From: Liolophura sinensis
Lineage: Eukaryota; Mollusca; Polyplacophora; Chitonida; Chitonidae
Assembly: GCF_032854445.1 (NCBI RefSeq)
Contig: NC_088307.1
Span: 370,001 to 434,000 of the forward strand
Length of the DNA: 64,000 nucleotides
Direction of reading: 5' to 3'
Position 1 is the stretch's first letter, and the number at the start of each line of letters is the position of its first letter. The position numbers and the translations under genes are program-made. This document shows positions 54,757 to 64,000 of this stretch, in pieces. Under the pieces are notes generated by a model, which worked only from the letters and a program-made list of their open reading frames with translations, made no database searches and was not told where the DNA came from.

Positions 54757-54812
54757 ATTGACCTAGCAATTATTGACCTTAAACATCCATTTTGGTTGCC
54801 GGCTGGTACCCA
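54757..54812 (+). repeat. Copy of dispersed Penelope-like 3' motif
   Basis: ATTGACCTAGCAATTATTGA followed by TTGCCGGCTGGTACC. Same family as 23360-23416. Units resembling the 40-bp satellite follow at 54840-54960. Confidence 0.68.
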
Positions 54813-54992
54813 CATGTTTTCTTTGATGCATAGACTGTGTGTCCCAACTACAAAATCAGTCTTAAACCACTGTATAGTTTCTCGTTTATAAAACTAACCA
54901 TCGACCACTGTCTAGTATGTCTCTTCTACAAAACCAATCATCGATGGCTATCTAGTGTGATGTAGCGATCGTTGGTAATTAGCAATGCTGTT

Positions 54993-55237
54993 CTAAGGGA
55001 CATAACTCTTAGGTGTTACACAGTGGGGGAATCCTACACATGTGCGTTGACACTGAGTGAAACGATCGTTCCGATTGGTTGATTGGAAGGATGAGACTGG
55101 TTGTCCGCCATCTTCCATTAAAAGTTCTATGCCATCTAAATAATTTGTCTCGTCTGTGTTACAGGTAAGATTCAGAGGCCACCTGCCCCTCGGTAACACG
55201 CCATTTAGTTCTTCTTGTGTTGTAGTTCCTAGTTGAT
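54993..55237 (-). CDS. Possible terminal exon of an unassigned cysteine-containing protein
   Basis: Minus-strand frame after the acceptor CAGTTTTTATAG, phase 1 entry, 81 codons including stop. Contains LTCNTDETNYLDGIELLMED and FTQCQRTCVGFPHCV, so four cysteines in a compact spacing loosely like a PAN/apple half-domain. Phase-1 entry matches the lectin gene style. It might be the last exon of another extracellular gene whose other exons lie to the right, but I could not find them. It is flanked on both sides by 40-bp satellite units. Confidence 0.42.
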
Positions 55238-55559
55238 CTATAAAAACTGATATAATGCGGTTAGCTTTGAAGATATTTTTGGAAGAATAGTTAATAAATC
55301 TAAAAGTGCATGTTCGCTTAATGTTTAGCAAGGTGTTGTTGTTGTTACAAGCCCAAGAGCGTTAACTCCTTGCTAGAATTAATCTGAGATATAATGGTAC
55401 TCTGGTATGGCAGATTTCATAGTTATCGCTACATTTGTATTCATAATACAATTAACCGAAAGAGCTCAGTGTAGTTACAGGAGTAACAAAGTAACTTAAT
55501 TCAGTTAGCGTTCGAACAAATGTACATAAACAAGTCTCCTTTACAAAATTAATCACTAA

Positions 55560-57330
55560 TCACTGTCTAACATGCCTCCTCTAACCTCTCTCCAGGGTGT
55601 GTCTTCTACAAAACCAATTACCGACCACTCTCTAGTATGTCTCCTTTACAAGACTAATCACCGACCTCTCTCCAGGGTGTCTCTACTACAAAACCAATTA
55701 TCGACCCGCTATCTTGTATGCCTCCTTTACAAAACTAATAACTGGTCTCTCTCTAGGGTGTGTCCTCTACAAAACCAGTTATCGACCGCTATCTAGTATG
55801 TCTCCTTTACAAAACTAATCACCGACCTCTCTCCAGGGTGTGTCTTCTAGAAAACCAATTGCCGACCGCTATCTAGTATGTCTCCTTTACAAAACTAATC
55901 ACCGACCTCTCTCTAGGGTGTGTCCTACAAAAACCAATTATTGACCGCAATCTAGTACGTCTCCTTTACAAAGCTAATTACTAAACTCTCTCTCTAGGGT
56001 GTGTCTTCTACAAAACCAATTATCGACCGCTATCTAGTACGTCTCCCTTACAAAACTAATCACCGACCTTTCTCTAGGGTGTGTCTCCTTTACAAAACCA
56101 ATTATCGACCGCTATCTAGTATGTCTCCTTTACAAAACTAATCACCGACCTCTCTCTAGGGTGTGTCTTCTACAAAAACCAATTATTGACCGCTATCTAG
56201 TATGTTTCCTTTACAAAACTAATCACCGATTTCTCTCTAGGGTGTGTCTTCTACAAAACCAATTATCGACCGCTATCTAGTATGTTTCCTTTACAAAACT
56301 AATCACCGACCTTTCTTTAGGGTGTGTCTTCTACAAAACCAGTTATCGACCGCTTTCTAGTATGTTTCCGTTACAAAACTAATCACCGACCTCTCTCTAG
56401 GGTGTGTTTTCTACAAAACCAATTATCGACCGCTATCTTGTATGTCTCCTTTACAAAACTAATAACTGGTGTCTCTCTAGGGTGTGTCTTCTACAAAACC
56501 AATTATCGACCGCTATCTAGTACGTCTCCTTTACAGAACTAATCACCGACCTCTCTCTAGGGTGTGTCTTCTACAAAACCAATTATCGACCGCTATCTAG
56601 TATGTTTCCTTTACAAAACTAATCATCGAACTCTCTCTTGGGTGTGTCTTCTACAAAACCAGTTATCGGCCACTGTCTAGTACGTCACCTTTACAAAACT
56701 AATCACCGACCTCTCTCTAGGGTGTGTCTTCTACAAAACCAATTATCGACCGCTATCTAGTATGTTTCCTTTACAAAACTAATCACCGACCTTTCTTTAG
56801 GGTGTGTCTTCTACAAAACCAATTATCGACCGCTATCTAGTATATTTCCTTTACAAAACTAATCACCGACCTCTCTCTAGGGTGTGTTTTCTACAAAACC
56901 AATTATCGACCGCTATCTAGTACGTTTCCTTTACAAAACTAATCACCGACCTCTCTCTAGGGTGTGTCTTCTACAAAACCAATTATCGACCGCTATCTAG
57001 TATGTTTCCTTTACAAAACTAATCACCGACCTTTCTTTAGGGTGTGTCTTCTACAAAACCAGTTATCGACCGCTATCTAGTATGTTTCCTTTACAAAACT
57101 AATCACCGACCTCTCTCTAGGGTGTGTTTTCTACAAAACCAATTATCGACCGCTATCTAGTATGTCACCTTTACAAAACTAATCACCGACCTCTCTCTTT
57201 ACGGTGTATCTTCTACAAAACCAATCACCGACCTCTCTCCAGGGTGTGTCTTCTACAAAACCAATTATCGACCGCTGTCTTGTCTAGTATGTCTACTCTA
57301 CAGAACGAATCATCGACAACTCTGTGACGT
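55560..57330. repeat. 40-bp satellite organised as an 80-bp dimer
   Basis: GGTGTGTCTTCTACAAAACC units alternate with TCTCCTTTACAAAACTAATC units. The former recurs at 56241 and 56321 (80 bp). About 22 dimers, with diverged single units at 54840-54960 on the other side of the 54993-55237 frame. Confidence 0.95.
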
Positions 57331-58729
57331 GTTTTCTCTACGAAACTAACAAACAATCATTTTCCATAATATATGTTTGAATCGTCCTGATAAATGGTTG
57401 ACAGTTTGCTGATGTGCATGGAATTCTACTGCAGGCCGCTCGTAACACCAGATCTCTCTTGACTTTGGTCATTATGGCATTTAACCCTGAAGCTGGAATC
57501 AAGTTTCAGCAGTATATTATAAGAACATACCAACAATTTATACATGGTCATGGAAATTATGGTTTTATTTCGATGGAAAATGTTGAGAGATATTATACTT
57601 ATAACACAAAAGCAGAGTAAGACTGGAACACGGTTAAATGATGGCTGGCCGGATGGTGACATGATCCTTGACGGTGATGTTTAGGGCATACATATCTACA
57701 TATGCTTCAGCCCTGCTTTTTATACTAAACCACCAAACTGAGAAGGCACAATATCGTCTGTCCTCGGGAACATGAAACGATGTTAGGCTGATTTCAAACT
57801 TCCAGTCATCAAAGTTTGGTTTACAGTAACTTATCGAGAATTAACGTTGCCAAGCAATATTTTGACCTTATTACGTAAGAAATAACAATTTTAAAGTGAT
57901 TTGAAATTTGATTCAAGTCTAAGATCGCTTCGTTATCCCGAGGCAATAAATGAACAAATACATACACATGAACTCCTCTACGATTTGACCGGAGATCAGC
58001 AAAGGTTGTGCACAGTGACATCTATAACTTAATCGGTCTTAAACATGGCGAAATGGTTCTCCCGTTGTCGTCGTGAAATTATAAGTTAAAACCTCGTGCC
58101 GCTTGGACACCTGGTAGCAGATTAACAGCCCCTTTCAGCGAGAATTGCATCAGTTGCACAAGACTCTTCTCACCATGTTAGAATCCGGCAGCTGAAGGAA
58201 ACATTCAAACTTTAAACATTCTTACGAAACGTTATTCATCTTAGATCTTAACATCTTACTCTCCACATAGAGTGAAACTAGGACTGATCGCAACATTGGT
58301 AGAATAACTGTACATGTAGTAAGAACAACGTACATGAGTTTTGTTTGATCAAAAGGCTACTTGCAAGTTCGCACAGAAAGTTAGAGTATAGGATGTCTTC
58401 AGTGTGTTTGATTTTGGGAGAAAGTCAAAGAGCCTTTAATCGTTGCCTTTTTTCAGATTCCGTTCTTCATAATACCTGGCAAAATCAAAAAATGTTGAAA
58501 GGGGCATGCTATAGGAGAACCATGCCAGAATCGCGGTAATTAGTATTTGCTTTTTCGAATAATACAGTACAAGTAATTGGTGACAAGACAAAAGAAAATG
58601 GTAATGAGTGGATATAGACGCAAGCGTGTGCAAAAGTGTGCCAGTCTGCATAGAATTGTCACAGTTATTTACATACGACAACATGCAAACAAATATGTCA
58701 TTCCAACTTATGTAATCAACATATTTTTC
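57331..58729. other. No recognised gene
   Basis: Short frames on both strands (for example 57414-57620 and 58436-58849 reverse) have no recognisable domains and partly overlap repeats. Nothing else supported. Confidence 0.5.
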
Positions 58730-58980
58730 TCGCCGAACAGCTGGCATGGGGTCAGAATTCCTTGTGCGTAGCGTCTGCTTTTCATGCCGAACATCTGGGC
58801 ATGGGATCAGAATTTTATGTGAGTAGCTTCTACTTTCCACCACGAACATCTGGGCATGGGGTCAGAATTCCGTTTGTGTAGCGTCTGCTTTGTATGCCGA
58901 ACATCTGAGCATGGGGTCAGAATTCCGCGTGCGTGGCGTTTGCGTTTCACCTCGAACATCTGGGCATCGGGTCAGATGCA
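58730..58980. repeat. 55-bp tandem repeat
   Basis: About five units of GAACATCTGGGCATGGGGTC plus AGAATTCCGTGTGCGTAGCG. GGCATGGG occurs at 58743, 58798 and 58852, and a variant at 58908. Confidence 0.9.
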
Positions 58981-59429
58981 CAAAAGGTGCCTAGATAAAG
59001 AAATGCTCTTTTTCACACCCCCAGAATAGAGGCTCGCATTATTCCTCCGTTTCTTTCAGGCGATTGCCATGCACATGACAAAGATTTCCCCATATTCTAC
59101 CCAATTTCCTTAATGGATAAACATAACCGTATTCAGTGCAATAAAATACATTAAAAACATTTTAAAAATTAATCCATCTGTTGAAAATAGAAGCCATAGT
59201 TCGGCCGATTTGAACAATATGGCCAATAACAGAAAACCTTTTTTATGTATAAATTACAGACAATCAAGAGCAATGTATGCAGGTTTTTTCGGAAGCTTAT
59301 GTGGGTCAAGACAAAATGGCCGTGTCCTCTCTTGACTGAAGACCTATTTCTATATCAGTCAATAAGGCACGTGGCACAGGTTCAGTGTTACCAGTCCAGA
59401 TAGCTCCCTCTGCTGTACAAACAGGCCCC
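58981..59429. other. No recognised gene
   Basis: AT-rich sequence without open frames of interest or repeats that I can see. Confidence 0.5.
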
Positions 59430-60045
59430 TCAAATTGACGGTACGAGCGCCATTTTAAGGATTAACCAGATCCCTCAGACGAATGGCACGAACGCCATTT
59501 TGATGATAAAAGGCTCCTGAGCTGTACAGTGCAAACACCATTTTGAGGATCAGCAATCTCTCGCCTGTACTGTCCAAGTGTCATTTTGAGAACCACAGAT
59601 CCCTCAGCTCTACGGTCCAAATGCCATTTTGAGGATCAACAATATCTCACCTGTACTGTCCAAGTGTCATTTTGAGAACCACAGATCTTTCAGCTGTACT
59701 GTCCAAGTGTCAGTTTGTGAACCACAGATCCCTCAGCTCTACGGTCCAAATGCCATTTTGAGGATCAGCAATCTCTCGCCTGGAATGTCCAAGTGTCATT
59801 TTGAGAACCACAGATCCCTCAGCTCTACGGTCCAAATGCCATCTTGAGGATAAGCAATCTCTCACCTGTACTGTCCAAGTGTTATTTTGTGAACCACAGA
59901 TCCCTCAGCTGTACGATCCAAATGCCATTTTGAGGATCAGCAATCTCTCGCCTGTACTGTCCAAGTGTCATTTTGAGAACCACAGATTCCTCAACTGTAC
60001 GGCCCAAATGCCATTTTGAGGATTTGCAGTCTCTCAGCTGCAATT
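59430..60045. repeat. 43-bp satellite organised as an 86-bp dimer
   Basis: Variant CTCTACGGTCCAAATGCCAT (ending GAGGATCAGC) alternates with CTGTACTGTCCAAGTGTCAT (ending GAGAACCACA). Most intervals between like variants are 86-87 bp; one 42-bp interval (59668 to 59710) marks a skipped unit. Confidence 0.92.
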
Positions 60046-60219
60046 CTCTCCGCCTCGGCTTCTCGAGCCTCAACTCGAGCCTCCGCCATTTTGGTGGAAA
60101 CCATTTCTTGTCTGGCATTTATTAGACGAAATTGTTCTGTTGCGTTACGCATGCGTTTCCACAAGCCATCCAATGATAGAAATGGTTTCTTTGTCTGGTA
60201 TGCTTGGTTTTGCTTTTGT
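59991..60219 (-). CDS. Possible coding exon with helical, charged sequence
   Basis: After an acceptor-like CAATTGTAG, a minus-strand frame encodes about 75 residues including FLSLDGLWKRMRNATEQFRL and EARVEAREAEAERIAAERLQ, probably a long helix or coiled coil. The 3' end runs into the 43-bp array, and no donor or partner exon was identified. Family unknown. It may be a real exon or chance. Confidence 0.25.
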
Positions 60220-60429
60220 CTACAATTGAAAATACACATACTTGGTCATTATGGTGCTTGCTCCCCTCAACAAATATGAGCAAAGGCTATTTAATGTCTT
60301 AATTGGTATCGAATCTGAAACTACAGAATAGCAAATTTAATTCATATTGCAGAAAAATAAAGTTTACACAGAATGCTGGATTACGACAATCAAATTGATA
60401 TTATGGTTAAGTCAAGTTCAGAATTTTGA

Positions 60430-60965
60430 AATCATCGGGGCGTAATGCCGGCATTGTGCCATAAAGAGGAGAAAACCAAGCACGTAGATGCCGGTATTGT
60501 GCCATGAACAGGAGAAAACCAAGATGTGGAAATCCTCAGGGCGTAATGCCGGCATTGTGTCATAAAGAGGAGAAAACCAAGGACATGGAAGTCCTCCTGA
60601 CGTAATGCCGGCATTGTGTCATGAAGAGGAGAAAACCAAGGACGTGGAAATCCTCCTGGCGTAATGTCAGTATTGTGTCATGAAGTGGAGAAAACCAAGG
60701 ACGTGGAAATCATTCTGAGGTTATGCAAGTATTGTGCCAGCAAGAAAACCAATGACTGAAATTATTCCATCGCGAAGCGTGATCATGAGAATAAGAAAAC
60801 CAAGGACATGGAAAGGCTCTTGACGTAATGCCAATAACATGAGAAAACCAAGGATCTAGTAACCTCTAACGAGAGGAGAAAAACAACAACCTGGAAATCC
60901 TTCTCACGTTGAGGCGTCATAGATCCAGCAAAAGTGGAAACCAAAGATCTAGAAAACCTTCTAAC
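60430..60965. repeat. 59-bp tandem repeat
   Basis: About eight degenerate units of CGTAATGCCGGCATTGTGTC plus GAGGAGAAAACCAAGGACGT. CGTAATG at 60542, 60601 and 60660 gives the 59-bp period. Later units are shortened. Confidence 0.9.
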
Positions 60966-61239
60966 ATGAAGCCGTCATTTGCCAGCAAGAATAGGATTCA
61001 AATTAAGAACTGGGTAAATCGGCTACAGAGACAGTACTTGACTCGTTCGTCAAGTACCACAATTTTTCATATAATGAATATTGCCCAAAAATATGATTAC
61101 AGGTTGAGCTGCGTTATTCCAATTCCCTTGATGCATTTCAGACGCATTTGCTTTTTACATTAAAAAATGCAAACTGACAAGGCCTTGAGGATGCGTAGTC
61201 CACTAGCAGAATCCTGGTTTATGCAGGAATGCAGTATAA

Positions 61240-61400
61240 TTTAAGACGTACAGCATAGAGAATAAAACCAGAGCAGTGACGACAATGTGATAGCCGGCTA
61301 ATGATTACTCGTAACCAATGAAATACGGCCTCTTGTCAATCTACCTCAGTCAAGGTTTTATTTTGACTGTTCATGTAAATGCATGGAATACAATATGTTC
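61240..61400 (+). repeat. Dispersed repeat family R1, copy 4
   Basis: Contains ACAGCATAGAGAATAAAACC, AATGAAATACGGCCTCTTGT and TGACTGTTCATGTAAATGC. Best-preserved copy. Confidence 0.72.
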
Positions 61401-61659
61401 AACATACAGTCACATATAAAAAATACAGATGGAGTTAAGCTAATCTCAAAGAGCTGATTTAGGAGTGAAAATATCATTTTAGTGTTCCTTAAAACACCAA
61501 AACGATAAAATGTTTAGATCTCACCTGTTCAACATAGTTGCGTGGGACATGGTGCACTTTGGGACTACTTTATTGGTGCGAATGGACGATAGCACGTGAC
61601 TCAGAAGTTCCTCGGTCAGTGACATGTACAAACACACCACTAAAAACCCGGCCACAGGA
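61401..61659. other. No recognised gene
   Basis: Unassigned AT-rich sequence between repeats. Confidence 0.5.
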
Positions 61660-62110
61660 AGCATGGTGAATTCCTCCAGTTGATGACGGACTGCAGTCGC
61701 CTACTGGAATAATCCTGCTCTCAGACAGATCATCACGACCCGCTGTATGCTATGGGAACATTTCTTCTCTCTGTTAGATCATTACGGGCTGTAGTCGTCA
61801 ATGGGAAGAATCCTGCTCTCTGTTAGATCATCACAAGCTGTAGTCGTCTATGGGCAGAATCCTGCTCTCTGACACATCATCACGACCCGTTTTCGGCTAT
61901 GGAAACATTTCTTCTCTCTGTGAGATCATCACAAGCTGAAGTCGTCTATGCGATGAAACCTGCACTTCGACAGGTCATCAAAAGCTGGACTCATCTATTG
62001 GAAAAAAACGCTGCTCTCTGTCAGATCATCACGAGCTGAGGTCGTCTTTGGGAAAAATCCTCCTCTCTGTCAGACCATCACGAGTAGTAGTCGTCCAGGA
62101 GAACATGCTC
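61660..62110. repeat. 49-bp tandem repeat
   Basis: About nine degenerate units of CTGCTCTCTGTTAGATCATC plus ACAAGCTGTAGTCGTCTATG. ATGGG at 61801 and 61850 gives the 49-bp period. Confidence 0.9.
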
Positions 62111-62799
62111 TATAGGCCTAAAAAGCAATCATGAACTTCATGGATCGGCTATTAAAATAAGGCTTCTCTTCGCGAAGAATTTACTACTTCATATGTACAA
62201 GTTCGGCAAGACTAGCCATATCCTTGGTTTGATAACGAGCAAACAACAGCGGATAGTCTAAACTTATGTCACGTACAGCTTTGGCGTTATAAGATTTTTA
62301 AAGAGAAAAATTCCACTGACGAGTCTTCTATTGACAGTAAACCGAAACTGTCAATCATGCCTGAATAAAGCTATAAATGTTTCACAATCAGTGTTACTTA
62401 CAACTCGCCGCTCGGTTCAAAGAAGCGGTTTCAAACTAATATCAACATCATCATAACATCCAAGGTGGTAAGGTACCAGATGTCAAGAAAATCAAATCCA
62501 GCAAATTCAGATTACATGTAAACATGTGAAAGGCTGGTGAAAACCGATTTGATCCGTTGCGTTCCGTGAAGAATTTCAATTGTGCTCCTTCGTTGACACA
62601 AAAATTCCGCAGTTTTTTCATGTCCGAGTAAAGCAGGTGGGGACAAGATACATGTAAGTACAGCCACGCCCTTCTCTACCGCTCATGCATCGTGGCTTAC
62701 CTAAAGTTAGTTGGTATATCACATGTAAGTTGATAGTCCGAACCGTTTCCTGGTTTCTTCCCCTGGGGGACTTTCTATGTTCACAGATCACATCCACCT
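62111..62799. other. No recognised gene
   Basis: No convincing open frame or repeat on either strand. Confidence 0.5.
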
Positions 62800-63136
62800 G
62801 TGACACGCCATGCTTCCCTATTCCGTCCTATAATACAGCATTCATATACATTCATATACAGCGTCTCTCCATCATACAGCGTTATCTGTCTCCTCATGTT
62901 ACAGAATTAGTTGCCTAGTCGTAATGCAGCATTGGATGTCTCGCCATGTTACAGCATTCACTGTCTCCTCGTGTTACAGCATTCTCTCTCTCGCCGTGTT
63001 ACAGCATTCACTGTCTCGCCATGCTACAGCATTCACTGTCTCCTCGTGTTACAGCATTCTCTCTCTCGCGGTGTTACAGCATTCACTGTCTCCTCGTGTC
63101 ACAGCATTCTCTCTCTCTCGCCGTGTTACAGCATTA
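62800..63136. repeat. 25-bp satellite with A-B alternation
   Basis: TGTTACAGCATTCACTGTCT units alternate with TGTTACAGCATTCTCTCTCT units at 25 bp spacing (62947, 62972), giving a partly regular 50-bp dimer. The first units are degenerate. Three overlapping open frames are repeat artefacts. Confidence 0.9.
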
Positions 63137-64000
63137 TGTTCTTCGCCGTACTCAGTTCCACGCCACTTTGGCCACTCCCAGTGTGTATTCCATTAAAATA
63201 GATCGAATTTAGTTCGCTGCAAGTCTATGTCAAGACTAGATTTGGTGCCGGAATCCGTACACGATATTTTAAAGACCCCAGCTCCACCGATATGATTGCG
63301 ACAGACGAATTAGTTCTACCAGCAGGATACCGACCAGGGTGGCGGTCATCACGAGGCACCCAGGCCTTGATAGGTTGATGTTCAGCACGAGGGTCATATG
63401 AGGGCCGAGATGAAAGGCAGTATTAAGAACACAGACGTTGTCTGTTAATCCGCCCCACCTTAACGTGGTGATCTGGCCGTAGAGATTTGTAATCAGGCGA
63501 TGCGGAACCAGGCAAGAAAAATCAATACTTTAACCGTGCTGAAGTATCAATCAATGTCGTCGCCCTGCTAGATATTTAATAGTCCTGCTTTGAACGTCTT
63601 CTCTCTCTGGGCATAGATACAAGTATACATCTTCAGGGAGTTATATTCAAACTGCGTATAAAGCATATAGAGAGGCATCGTCACAAATGTTCCTTCATGA
63701 CTTCATCCACAATACATGATTGTATAGTTACTACCACACAGCCTAAATGATTCCGGTATTATTTATCACCTCACTGCACCATCAAAGGCGTAAACAATGG
63801 CGATACCTCACCCCCTCTCATTCCCCTCAGATTCACTAGTGATGCCACCTCATTCAAGATGTTAATGAAATACGTAATGTAGTAATCCTCACCAACCCAT
63901 TTAATGCCGATTACGATAAAAGTTATTGGTTGAATGCTGGGAATCCTTGGGTTTGGTGCAAGCTTCAGTCTGCTCGTGTAAATTGTTCACATCGCTACGC
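63137..64000. other. No recognised gene
   Basis: Unique sequence to the window edge. Short frames lack recognisable domains. I see no splice-bounded exon I can support. Confidence 0.5.

Noticed and set aside
58436-58849. 137-codon reverse frame
   Set aside because: Partly composed of the 55-bp repeat, and the remainder shows no recognisable motif.
62911-63212. Three overlapping frames of 88-96 codons
   Set aside because: They arise from the 25-bp repeat in all three frames; low-complexity products only.

Overview
This is eukaryotic nuclear DNA, most likely from a mollusc or another lophotrochozoan. Genes have GT-AG introns. Minisatellites are very dense. At least fourteen copies of one tRNA-derived SINE ending in (AAAT)n are present, along with Tc1-like transposons and decayed retroelements. 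The coding families (an invertebrate TRIM protein and secreted C-type lectins) are typical of marine invertebrates. The phylum is an inference and no species is claimed. There is no sign of bacterial, organellar or viral DNA.

Layout. 1-8398: interleaved 53-bp and 45-bp satellite arrays. 9200-25149 (+): a TRIM-type gene of eight coding exons (RING, B-box, coiled coil, SPRY). I could assemble it with matching phases to 571 codons plus stop. Its exons of 96, 231 and 23 bp match the classic TRIM exon pattern. Its largest intron (14178-23490) is a graveyard holding a 79-bp repeat, a broken Ty3/gypsy-like element, a Penelope-like reverse transcriptase fragment, a dead C2H2 finger and a decayed family-B DNA polymerase. 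A SINE inserted directly at the TRIM stop codon. 25440-30000: 32-bp and 33/67-bp minisatellites. 30000-34900: SINEs and a minus-strand Penelope-like element.

35110-51770 is a tandem duplication of a minus-strand lectin locus. Copy B (46707-53407) is an apparently intact four-exon gene: signal peptide, C-type lectin domain in two exons, then a PAN/apple-like exon, 245 codons plus stop. All three introns are phase 1. Copy A (37896-45376) is a pseudogene with stops, a frameshift, a broken first lectin exon and no signal-peptide exon. Copy A has been swollen by two Tc1-like elements, an LTR-like element and SINEs, and copy B preserves the pre-insertion (empty) sites for several of these. A third Tc1-like element (35504-37034) also lies inside copy A, near its edge.

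53400-64000 holds a hairpin next to a TA tract, a possible further cysteine-containing terminal exon (54993-55237), and six more minisatellites with little recognisable coding sequence.

The strongest cross-window pattern is that at least five sequence-unrelated minisatellites share a dimeric A-B higher-order structure (53 to 106, 33/34 to 67, 40 to 80, 43 to 86 and 25 to 50 bp). No gene cluster looks like a cooperative operon-style system. The two likely functional genes are both of innate-immunity type (TRIM and secreted lectin), but nothing in the sequence links them functionally.
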